NCBI RefSeq assembly: GCF_901709675.1
Contig: NC_051098.1
Location: 15,495,464-15,559,463 of the forward strand
Source of the DNA: Syngnathus acus
Lineage: Eukaryota > Chordata > Actinopteri > Syngnathiformes > Syngnathidae
Length of the DNA: 64,000 bases
Direction: 5' to 3'
Shown: positions 10,097 through 20,100 of the stretch, piece after piece
Numbering within the stretch: the stretch's first letter is position 1
Layout: the number at the start of each line of letters is the position of its first letter
The notes under the pieces: generated by a model
Seen by the model: the letters and a program-made list of their open reading frames with translations, nothing else
Database searches by the model: none
What the model was told of the DNA's origin: nothing
Program-made: the position numbers and the translations under genes

Positions 10097-12724
10097 CTAG
10101 AAATGAGGTCTCCTCTGACGTCCTGTGTATTTGGTGTCAGCCCGCACCTCCCTGTAGGACGACATCACACGCGTGAGCCGAGCGACACCGATTGTAAAAT
10201 AACGAATACACACGGGACGAGAAGCCGTACCGTCCTTGTCTGCGTCTCCTCTCCTTTTTTTCCAGAATCCAATCTCGGCTCTTCTTTGCCGATTTCCCCT
10301 TCATGTTTTTGAAACGGCATCTTTGCATGGAGAGAGTGACGTGATTACTTGATTGTTTTGTGTGATTTACTATCCTGTGTAAGAGGCAGGAAAACCCGCC
10401 TGACGGTTTCGCGTCAGCCAGGACGACAACCTTTTTATTTTTTCTAGGCCCCGCTGGCGTCACAAGTTCAGGTACGATTGAACCTGACCCGCATCCAAGG
10501 CCCACACCCGATGCTCCACCTTTGTGGTGACCTTTTATAGATCAACATGAAGTCATATGTGCTTTAAGTGTTTTCCATGTTATTGTACTCTATTCATCTC
10601 GCCAGTCCAGCGACGGACTCGCCGGACTGGATGTTAAAGCAAACCATCAGACAGGCTCATATTTCAACACGCACACATACGCACACCATGAGCTCATTAT
10701 CCGCTCAATTGCATTTACACAGGATTGCGCTATGAAAGGAAAAAAAAAAAGAGAGACAAATTAAACAATCTTCCAGCGGTGCACATTTGGCCTGAGGCGA
10801 CTTCTTAACATCATAAAAAGCGATAAGACGATTGGAGCCTTTCAGAGTTTCATCAAACAGACACACTAACATGATTATCATAAGCAGGTTATTGCAGACA
10901 TGTAAACAACACTTGCATCTTTTTACCTTTGTCCTGAATACTGGATCTGGTTGGGGATGTTCTTGTCGGAGGTTTCGGAGCCCAAACCCTGAAATTTATA
11001 AAGTAGTCCTGTTATACACATCATGTTTTATTATAGGGCTGGGCGATAAGGACCTAAATACATGTCAGATTTTTTTTTTTAAGTGACTTCATTGTTAAGC
11101 AACTTACCTTGGGCAGGACACCCGTCACGCCGGCAAACAGACACAAGAAGAACCTGGAGAGAAGCACATTGAGCAAATATGGCAAATACTATGAGGGGGG
11201 TCACTAGTAGGAAGTCATTCACTGACTTCTTGGCCTTGGTGCTGTTGGGGTAGTCCACCACCATGCCACCGCTGAAGCCCGCCCTCATGGCCTGCGACGT
11301 GATCAGTTCCAACTGCCGGGAGGGCAAAAAAGAAAAAAGAAGTGAGGAGGATGAGTGGCAGGAATAAACTTCCCAAATGGACATTTTGCACTCCTGTTTA
11401 CCTGCTCTGAGTTCTCAGGATAGATTTGAAAAACGGCACGGGCGCCTCTTGACTGAAAGGTGGAGAACAAGTCAGGTCCTGATAACATCTTATTACGTAA
11501 TTGAAGTAATATCCATTTTTTTAACAAATATAAAACTTACCAAAGACGAATAGAGAGTACTAAAGAAAGAGTAGAGTCTCTTGGGAGGACTGTGTGTACG
11601 CTTGTCTGCGTTGCAGAGCCACTGAAGAGCTGAAATACTGACAGAGGGCAAAAACAACAACAAGGTTTAATAGTTAAGTCAAATATTCCTTTTTCATCCG
11701 AAGAAAATGACAGGACGTTTGCTACATTTGGTACCTAACGCAGCCGTCAAAGGTCCCCGCCCGGAAAGGCATCCCTTGGCCCATGTCTCCCAGTAGAAGA
11801 TCTCCTTCCACCTCTCTGTCCAGTGCCACATCTAACACATTTGCATTCATGAGCAGATGCTCACAACTTCTCAGTAAGTGACTTTTTTTTTCTAGGTGGG
11901 GGATAAAGAATCTAATCCCATAAATATTATTATATTGTCTGCATGCCACAATCACCCCATGGAGCAGACAAATAATGCTTAAACTAACCCAGCATTGCTG
12001 TGCTGATGTCAACTCCCACCCAGTAGTGTCCTTCCTCTGTCAGATAGTCACCACTGAGTCCTGAACCACACCTAATGCAAAAAATAGAGAAAAGCCTTGA
12101 ATGATCTGCAGCTCAAACACAAACAGTTTCATTGGCTCACCCCACATCCAGCAGGAAGCTTGGCTGGTCCTCTGGAAGGTTCAACAGTTCCACGGCTCTC
12201 TCCGACATCTGAGTCTGAATCTCGATCATACGAGAGCTGACAAACAGCAAAATACCAGATATCTTGTTGAACACCCTCTCACCAGACTTTTGACAAATAG
12301 AAAGCCTTTCTTAGAGAAACCAATGAAATATTTAGATATTTAAATTTAAAAACATAACGCTACTTGTTAATAAGCATTCATGTTGTACGTACAGTACATA
12401 TTGCCATAAATCAAGAACAAATATTTCAAATGAGTATACATTCAAATTTCGTCAGCAAAAAAACAACAATAATAACATTAACTAGATGTGATGTTATGAA
12501 GGATTTAGACTTACTTCTGAGAGTATTTCCTGGCCTCCTCCGCATTGTAAAACTGTCGTGAAAAATACACAGTGATAAAAGTTCAAACAACTAACTTGAA
12601 AACAAGCTAGCATAGCGTATAGTTTACATTTAGACCAGCTACGAAAGATGCTGTAAAAACATTTCAAACAAGCACTGACCACATCTGGAGGAGCCCTGTG
12701 CTCCGGTCGTCGACAGGAGCTCAT
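10097..12724 (-). CDS. bud23: 18S rRNA (guanine-N7) methyltransferase BUD23 (WBSCR22)
   Basis: BUD23, with its partner TRMT112, methylates N7 of one guanosine in 18S rRNA and is needed for 40S subunit maturation in the nucleus. The coding exons are 12680-12724, 12515-12552, 12141-12236, 11989-12071, 11735-11831, 11541-11637, 11402-11452, 11227-11312, 11108-11153, 10927-10988, 10231-10320 and 10097-10151. All introns are GT-AG, and the joined frame is 846 nt (281 aa plus TAG). The protein starts [20 protein letters not shown]. It has the SAM-binding motif I ([15 protein letters not shown]), the motif [24 protein letters not shown] and [12 protein letters not shown]. The basic C-terminal tail ([20 protein letters not shown]) resembles a nuclear localisation signal. 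The length equals that of the human protein as I recall it. The ATG at 12724 has A at -3. Confidence 0.96.
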
Positions 12725-13167
12725 GTTATTCCTTAGTATCTGAAGACAACACAGTTGAATACAGTTTACTCCTCAAAAACAACGTAAATGTACGACACAT
12801 GTGGAAACCTGGTAGAATAGACAGCGGAGGTCTTTTTCGGCATTAAACAAGGTGAGATAATAGGGACAGAATTACTATGTCGCCGTCTAGTGGCTACCTT
12901 CTTCAAACACTCCGGAAAGCGCTTCACTGACAAAACGTTTAGGTGTAAAAACAATTTAAAAATGAAGCTATTCAACAGTTAAATTGTCTTTGATACGTTT
13001 TTGTTTTCCTTTTTAACGTCTTTTCACGTTATTAAAATCGTTAAAAGGGTGTAGCTGTTTCTGTTGTGTGATTGGTCAGAAATTATAATGACTTCCTGTT
13101 CTTATCGATTCCTATTGGTCTCCTGTGGTGTGACGTAACGGAACTTGACTTTGTCTTTCCTGGGGAA
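12725..13167. promoter_or_regulatory. Bidirectional promoter of bud23 and dnajc30
   Basis: The two start codons are 443 bp apart and point away from each other. Within 100 bp of the dnajc30 start there are two CCAAT-box cores read as attgg (13071-13075 and 13114-13118), an ETS-like acttcctg at 13091-13098, and a CRE-like tgacgtaa at 13131-13138. No TATA box is obvious. This is a typical housekeeping pattern. A CTCF-like sequence (minus strand, ccactagacggcg) lies at about 12882-12896. The human orthologues are also divergent neighbours. Confidence 0.6.
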
Positions 13168-14199
13168 ATGGCGGAGGTCGCCCACAAGCTGAGCAATGGA
13201 GTTTACCGGTTGTCCAGCTTCAGGTATGGACAAAGTCGACCGGTTTGCTATGGCGAACCTTCCAAAACCCGGCGAGAAATGTACACTTTTACCGCAAGTC
13301 GGAATAAAGAGGTTTTAACGGGGAATGAAGACAACGTTCGTTTAAAAAGCACAGTGACAGAACCCAAAATAGAAGTCAGGGGAATGGAAAGAAGGCATCA
13401 GATGACTGAAATCTGTTTGAACCTGCACTCACTTGGCTTTGCTGGATTTGTTCACAGTAGAGAGGATTTCAACAATTATTTAGTTGCACCCAGGAGGTAT
13501 TCTGGGAGTCGAGGACCTGCTTTCTGTCACCTGAACCCCATCTTCACGTCAACTCAGCAGCTACGAGCTTTCTGCATCTTCATCCATAAACCAGAGAGAC
13601 GACATTGTTTCTCCAGAAGCTACAGTTGGACAAAAGACTCAAAAGACGACCCTTTGTACAGAAACAGGACAGCCTATTATGACATCCTCAAAGTGTCCCC
13701 CAATGCCACGCAGTCCCAAATCAAGACTGCCTACTACAAGCAGTCGTTCATCTTTCATCCAGACAAAAACCCAGAGAACGCAGAGTCCGCTTTGCGCTTC
13801 TCTGAGATCAGCGAGGCCTACACAGTGCTGGGCAACAAAAGTCTGAGGAGGAAGTACGACCGGGGCATCCTGACCATAACAGATGTCCACGGTGTGGAAA
13901 GACCCCCCTCCAAAGAGCCCCCAAGCAGATCCTCAGGATCGGCACAGCAGCAGCAGCAAACCACCTCAAGACGCTTCTCCCAAACAGGCGGGAGGCCCAT
14001 ATATGACTTTGACGCCTTCTTCCAGGCCCACTATGGCGAGCAGCTGCAAAGGGAGCGAGAAATGCGAGCCAGAAGGCAGCGCGACGCAGAGGCCCGCCAG
14101 AAGATGAAGCACAGGTGGATCCAGACTAAGAAGATTGAGGCCACGGTGGCCTTGTTGCTGCTGACCGCGAGCATCATTTTGATGAGCGTCAAGTCCTGA
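13168..14199 (+). CDS. dnajc30: DnaJ homolog subfamily C member 30 (mitochondrial J-protein)
   Basis: DNAJC30 is an inner-mitochondrial-membrane J-protein linked to ATP synthase and complex I function. This is one uninterrupted exon of 343 codons ending in TGA. The start at 13168 is the first in-frame ATG and has a strong context (gaaATGg). The J domain covers about residues 168-235 (TAYYDILKVSPNATQSQIKT onward), with the HPD motif at 197-199 needed to stimulate Hsp70 ATPase. Next comes a Ser/Gln-rich linker, then YDFDAFFQAHYGEQLQRERE, a family-specific segment also present in the human protein. A hydrophobic C-terminal span (about 325-341) is the expected membrane anchor. The region before the J domain is about 120 residues longer than in the human protein as I recall it. 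It lacks a clear domain, so the true start could be an internal ATG (13279 or 13402). Confidence 0.92.
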   Translation: MAEVAHKLSNGVYRLSSFRYGQSRPVCYGEPSKTRREMYTFTASRNKEVLTGNEDNVRLKSTVTEPKIEVRGMERRHQMTEICLNLHSLGFAGFVHSREDFNNYLVAPRRYSGSRGPAFCHLNPIFTSTQQLRAFCIFIHKPERRHCFSRSYSWTKDSKDDPLYRNRTAYYDILKVSPNATQSQIKTAYYKQSFIFHPDKNPENAESALRFSEISEAYTVLGNKSLRRKYDRGILTITDVHGVERPPSKEPPSRSSGSAQQQQQTTSRRFSQTGGRPIYDFDAFFQAHYGEQLQREREMRARRQRDAEARQKMKHRWIQTKKIEATVALLLLTASIILMSVKS

Positions 14200-14606
14200 A
14201 AGACGAATGGCATCGGGCGGGATCACCTGCCTCATTGGGTGGCAATGGCATGTTCGGACACGACAAGAACGTTTTTTCCTCAATGCTGATACTTGATCAT
14301 GTCTTTGTCTCGCAATTATATTGAAGATGTCAAATATAAATGCAAGAATTTTAACTAGAGTTAATTCTAAATTATTGATCAAATATATTAACATCAAATC
14401 TGAATTACATTTTGAGGAATGTGTTTTTCTTTCATTGCATTGCTTTGACATTTTAGGCTAATTTAAGGATTATTGTATTGTTAAAATGTGAATTAATCCC
14501 AAAAATTATTGTAGTGTCACGTTTGGCCTGGAGAGGGCAGCAGACCACATAGAATGACGTCACCTGTTCAGAAGGAGGACGGTACTCCACTTTACCAGTC
14601 CAACGT

Positions 14607-14612
14607 TTTATT
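14607..14612 (-). terminator. Candidate sh2b2 poly(A) signal
   Basis: This is AATAAA on the minus strand, about 2.55 kb past the sh2b2 stop and just short of the dnajc30 3' end. A second copy at 15998-16003 is an alternative. Only the hexamer supports the call. Confidence 0.3.
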
Positions 14613-15306
14613 CACAGAAATATAAAGTAGTATGTCAAGTACATCACTTTGTACAAAATAGCACAGACTCTTCAAAACTCAGTCAGATAACAGAAACAAA
14701 CCACCTTTGAATTTTTACCAAGTGTTACTCAAAGAAAGGGGGGCAAAGACTACACAGACGCTTGAAAACTCAACCAGAAAACATTCAAACAAAACCTAAA
14801 AAACCCCAAATCTGCTTGTTTTGTCAAATAAATGGAGCGTTTAGGGCATGAGGAGTCTGTGATATGTGTGACGGGGCCCTTGCACAAACATAAGACTCAA
14901 TCGGGGAGGAAAAGCCATTTATACAACAGCTTAGGAATAATAAATAAGTTCCCAAAATAGGACTCAAATTGGCACATTAATTTCCTCGGCTGTTCTGGAA
15001 AACGTTGCGTGATGGCCACGCTTGACACGTGTAGCCTATTGATATGTTTCTTTCCCTATATTGCAAAACCGTGTCTACTTTGGCGTATGTTAAGAATTTG
15101 GCTTAAATGCTTCTCTCTTATCTCGTCAGTGATAATGCTTGTTTAGATACATGTTTTGATGCTTGATTATTTAGCTAAAGCAAAGCAGTGAAGCAGTCAA
15201 GCGTGGCCATCCTTTCCCACAAGTCTGTGTTCCCTCCTCCTCTCCACTTACCACTGGATTTCCAACTCGTGAAATGTTGAAGGCATGACTTTGAATGTGA
15301 CATACA

Positions 15307-15575
15307 CTGAACAAAAATATAAACGCTTTCTCTCCCACTTTACATGAGCTGAACTCAAAATATCTTAAGACCTTTTCTATGGACAGTGGTGTCAAAATGA
15401 ATACCATTACTAGTCGAGGTGTTAACCCTTAACGCATCGGCCATTTGAACACAAATGGTGCAGCAAAAGATGTAGACAGACAATATAACAATTATCCCGG
15501 GCATATCCATCTTTGAGTTCAGGTCATAAAAACTGGTAGCAAGTCCAAAAGTGTTGCATTTATGCTTTTGTTCAG
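15307..15575. mobile_element. Tc1/mariner-like MITE, about 270 bp
   Basis: The left end reads ctgaacaaaaatataaacgc. The right end is the inverse of ctgaacaaaagcataaatgc, so about 18 of 20 positions agree as an inverted repeat. TA lies next to the right end, and taca next to the left. The catgagctgaactcaaaata stretch after the left end is familiar from a very common fish family. No transposase is present. Confidence 0.6.
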
Positions 15576-16495
15576 TAGATCAAAACAGCATATCTAATCT
15601 ACATCTTACCCATATAACGAGCTTGCATAAAAAAAACAAAACAACAACCCTGTTTTAGAAACACTACTTAAGCACGGCGATCATCCAAAAATACTCTAAT
15701 ACATCACCACACACACACTCATAGAAATAAGCCTGTGACAGCAAATCGAAGCCACCTTGTACATCTGTTTTGTGAGCATTTCCGTTTTATGCTTTTGCAT
15801 GTATTTTTAAAAACCAGGAAGTTGGACATTTTGCCCCCTCTGACTAAGTCAAACGAAACTTCATTTGACGTCAAGTTTCTCTTTGATTTCACCAAAATTC
15901 ACGTGCACGGAGAGACACTCGGACAAATAAACCATTCCTCTTTTTTCGCCTTGAGCAGATAAAAAATACTTGATGTCGTTGAGAAGCTGTAATTACCTTT
16001 ATTCATGAATTGGCGCGCGAATTCAAAGAGATGTTTTCTGCAAAAAAAAAAAATGAACGAGAACAACCGGTTCGCCTTACAATACAATATAGAAGAATAT
16101 ATATTATAATATAGATATTACATTATGTTTCTTATAATACAAATATTTTTAAAATATATGTATTAAATATCTATTTAAGGGGGAATGTAAAAAATATATC
16201 TCCATATAATCTATATAATTATAAAAACACTTTTATACAAATAACGGCCTCCTGTCTGATAGTTACTAACGCTCCTCTTCAAAACAGCAAGGAAATCACA
16301 TGACGGCATGCAAAGTCCCCTCTGGCCCGCTCACATGACAGTTTTCAAAGTGACTCATTTTGATAGAAACAGCGGCGTGCAAATTTCTACGTTGACCTCA
16401 GATTGCAAAAAAGAACTACGTCATGGTTCGGTCTAATCAATGATGCTTGTTTATAAGATCAAGTTCAAAATGTCCAATTTCCCAGTTTTCTTATG

Positions 16496-16656
16496 CTCTA
16501 AAAAATAGTTGGGTCAAAAACAACCCAATTATGGGTCAAATAGGGACCAACTGCAATCCAATATTTCCCCCCCCCCCACACACAAAATAACCGCAAAAAC
16601 GATTCTGTACAAAACAAAATGTTGGGGTTCTTTTTGACCCAACGGTTTTCAAAGAG
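16496..16656. mobile_element. Short inverted-repeat element (ttgggtcaaaaa family)
   Basis: ctct...gttgggtcaaaaacaac on the left is matched by its inverse, ctctttgaaaaccgttgggt then caaaaagaac, on the right. Internal copies of gggtcaaa are also present. The element is about 160 bp and non-coding. Similar tttttgacccaac elements are frequent in fish genomes. Confidence 0.6.
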
Positions 16657-17166
16657 TAAATGCAGCATAAAACCTCCATGACATCGCTTTTGTGTTGGAA
16701 CGCAACTAAATGTGCGCGGCAGACTTCAAGCCCGAGACTCCTCGGGGGTAACATGGAGGATACCCCCGATGGACTCCAAGCAGCTTTCCAAACATAAAGC
16801 AGAGCCTCGCATTTCAAACTCGGCTGTCAACGAGGAAGTGGTCAGATGAGCTGAATCAAAGCCATATGAGTCTCGCGGGATGACTTCCTGTTGCTCTTTC
16901 TGCCTACACACATCCTCGCCGCTTTGATTTCCTTCATCCAGGCCCCTCTGTGAGTGTCGTCTACGCGTAGCCCTTTGTCACGCCTCATTACGCTCTGACG
17001 GTGCGAAGCGCAGCTGCAGGGCCCGGCGGAGTCGCCACCCCTTCTCGAATCAAGAGAAACAGGAAATTGCCGTTGAAACACAAACAAACAAGGCGACGGG
17101 TTTGAAGCCTTTTCGTGGTCGTTGCCCTCGGGGGGGAGAGACAGAGAGGGGGCGGGGGGGGGTCAC

Positions 17167-20100
17167 TCAGTAGAAAGAGTACTGGTTCTCCACAGCCCGG
17201 GCCCGTCGGGTCCCGTCGGCGTCCTGATAGTCCTCGGACGTGCCGCTCGAGGCCTCCAGCAGGCGCTCTGAGCTGTTGCTACGACTCTGTAAGCCGCCGC
17301 CGGTGCCCGGGTCGCTGCGGGAGAGGGAGGGCAGGGCGGTGGGTGAGGAGGAGCTACTCGAGGAAAGCGGGGCGTCGGCCGGGGGGCCGGAAGAGGGTGA
17401 GATCCCGGGAGGGTGAGGAGTCGGCTGGGCGGAGTCCGGGCGGCAGCTGGCGTCTGTTCTGGGCGGCGTGACCAGCGAAGGCACACTCACGTCTGTGGGT
17501 CGGGAGAGTAGACATTAAAAAATTGGAACGTATCCCTAAATGGATTCCAAAAATGTCTGATATCAATGACTTGCACTCTACAGGGCTTCTCTTCAACGCT
17601 GGCAATGTGGGCCTTCCTTTTATTCTCTTTTCTCAGTGATTCCAGCAACACGCCCGAGCGAGCAGTGTATCAATAACGCCTTTTTACGGCAGAATCAAAC
17701 GCTCGCTCTATGCACGACGACACAGAGGCCCCCTTTATGACCCACCCAAAGTAGGGCTGGGACGGCGAGTCTGGGCAAAGCTGCTGAGGTAGAATCGCCC
17801 CGCCCCTCACTCTCCGGTACAGGAGGGTATTCATGCCATGCCAGTATGGTGCAGGTTCACTGAGTTTCAGCTGAGCTTGCTTCTTTAAGTAGAATACATT
17901 CAATACTAGAGGCAAACCTCAATGATGCTACACTGAAGAATTTGTATTTTTACTCAACTAAACCAAATGCCAGAACTTGATACCTTCAGCTCTCCCAACT
18001 GAGCTAGCAAAGTCAAAAAGGTTAGCATGTACCTGCGTTAGCGCTCCTCTGCACTTGAACGTAAGAGCGTAGCGTGATGTCCGCCGAGCCGCCGGACTCC
18101 AGCGGGATGGGGTGAGCGTGGAAGTGTCTCAGCATGTCCGACACGGTGTGGAACCATAAATGGTGGACGTGGCACTGCCCGTTTTCGTTGACTGACAGAC
18201 GCAGATGCTGGGCGGGGGAAGAGCAAACACAATAAGACTCGATAAAAGAAGAAATAATAATGATGATATGAGGTTTCGGTCGTCATTTGCTCACCTTGGC
18301 TTTGCCCTGGAAGTTGAAGGTGAGGACGTACTCGCCGGGCCGCGTCTCACTTTGGCGGATCACAAAGAGGCCGTGGCTCCTGGCCCCGCCCGCTAGTACC
18401 AACTGAGCCGCACGGACCCGCGACAGCGTGCCGTGGAACCACGGGTAACCGGCGAGGCTGGCGTCACCCTCAGAGTCCTTGGATCCCTCGCCTCCACCTG
18501 CGCACCCTACAAACAAGGAGATTTTTGATATTCAATATCCTGCTTTGATTTTGACTCGTGAGATGGAAGATGAAGCTAACAATTGTGTGAATCATCATTC
18601 TTTTCATTTTCAGCTGGCAATCGGAAAAAAAAAAAAAGAAACTATTAAAGCCTTCATTTGTTGTTTGTTATTTTTTAAATATACATTTCCACCAGACTAG
18701 ACAGACTTTCTGCCAGTAATTTAATCAATGAATCGACAATGAATCGTTAAATTAATCAAGAATTTTTTTTAATAATCGTTTGTGTATCATTTTTTTTACC
18801 TTTTGTAAAATAAAAAAATTAAATAAAAAAAGTTTTCAGCTCATCCGATCGCTGTCATCCTCTATGAAAGTTGACTTTTTAAATCTTTATGGTGAATCAA
18901 AATAAAACATTTGGGAAAAAACATTTTTGCCTTCTTCCAACATGTTATGGATCAAATTATGAACTAAATCATAGTTAGTGTGTTTTTGGAAATAATGCCT
19001 TATTTTGAATAAAGCCAATGAAATTAAAATTATTTTCCAAGATTCATCGATTAATCGCTAAAACAATCGACATGATTCGATGACAATGTATTAGTTGCAG
19101 CCTTAAACCAAAAGTGATTTGTCCGAAGACTACTAGTCTACATATGGTGTAGCCTTATTTTGGATTTCTTTTTCCAAAACCTCTGACTTTTGGAGTACCA
19201 GTTGAAAATGTAAATAATAAACGATGCGCGGAAAAAGTGCAGAAGTGCTTGCCTGCTGCTGCGGGGTTGGAGCCCTGGGCCTCTGGGGACTGGAGGAAGC
19301 GCTCTAAAGGCATGTGGGATGGATGCTGGGTGAAGGGGGGTTCCCTGCAACGCACTGAGGGGGCACTGTAATGCTCCGCCGCCGCCGCCACCACCGCCGC
19401 TGCGCATAACCTCTCCGGAGCTGGGTACGCACCTAAACAAGTCAGTTTGCGTCCGTTACCGGATATGTATTTGCGCGGGTGTAAAGCCGCCGCGGGCGGG
19501 GCTCACCCTCAGAGAGCAGCTCGCAGCTGCAGGAGGCCACCATGGAGCAGTCTTTGGATGAGGCTTGACCGTGAGGACAGGACGCCAGCTCGATGTCATC
19601 GCCGCTGTCCCTGCGCGCGAGTTGAGCGCCAGAGTATGTAAACAAACAGCGGCGTGTCCAAACACACATCCTACAAATGAAGTCCTTGTTGATGTCCGGA
19701 CCAACAAGGAGGAATGTCAGTCATTGCTGTGCGTGTGTGAGTTTGTCCATGTTTGTGTAAAGGAAGCCTGTCAAAACCGCCGCTAATTGGATGATTAATG
19801 GCTGTGTGTGTGTTTCTGCCCTCCTTCTACCTCCCCCTTCACGGCAAATATTTACGTGATGGAGCTTTACCCGGGGTCTATGCAGTCCTGGATGTCAGCG
19901 ACCCAAGAGTTTTTCTGCAGTGAGTCGATGGTTTCCAGGATGTATTCGCCCCCGTTCTCCACCTACAGAGTCACCACACCAAAAAAATAAAAATGCTGAA
20001 TATTTTTTTTTTCCCCCCCAATAAAGTGGTCAGTTCTTACCTTTAAGACAAACGTATTGTCTTTGTCAGGCATCTCCAGGGGCATGGTGGTCCGTACCTC

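Larger units (their letters stand above)
14200..17166. other. Convergent 3' region of dnajc30 and sh2b2
   Basis: The dnajc30 stop (14199) and the sh2b2 stop (17167) face each other here, so the region should hold both 3' UTRs. It has AT-rich unique sequence, including an ATATA-rich block at 16090-16210, and two small inverted-repeat elements listed separately. A minus-strand AATAAA at 14607-14612 and another at 15998-16003 could end sh2b2 transcripts. No coding exon is recognised. Confidence 0.6.

Noticed and set aside
13072-13167. Extension of dnajc30 upstream of 13168
   Set aside because: The frame is open but contains no ATG; it would need a TTG start. It also covers the CCAAT, ETS and CRE-like sites of the promoter.
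17115-17486. Arg/Pro-rich open frames around the last sh2b2 exon
   Set aside because: They are shadows of the G+C-rich exon that encodes the sh2b2 C-terminus ending ENQYSFY.
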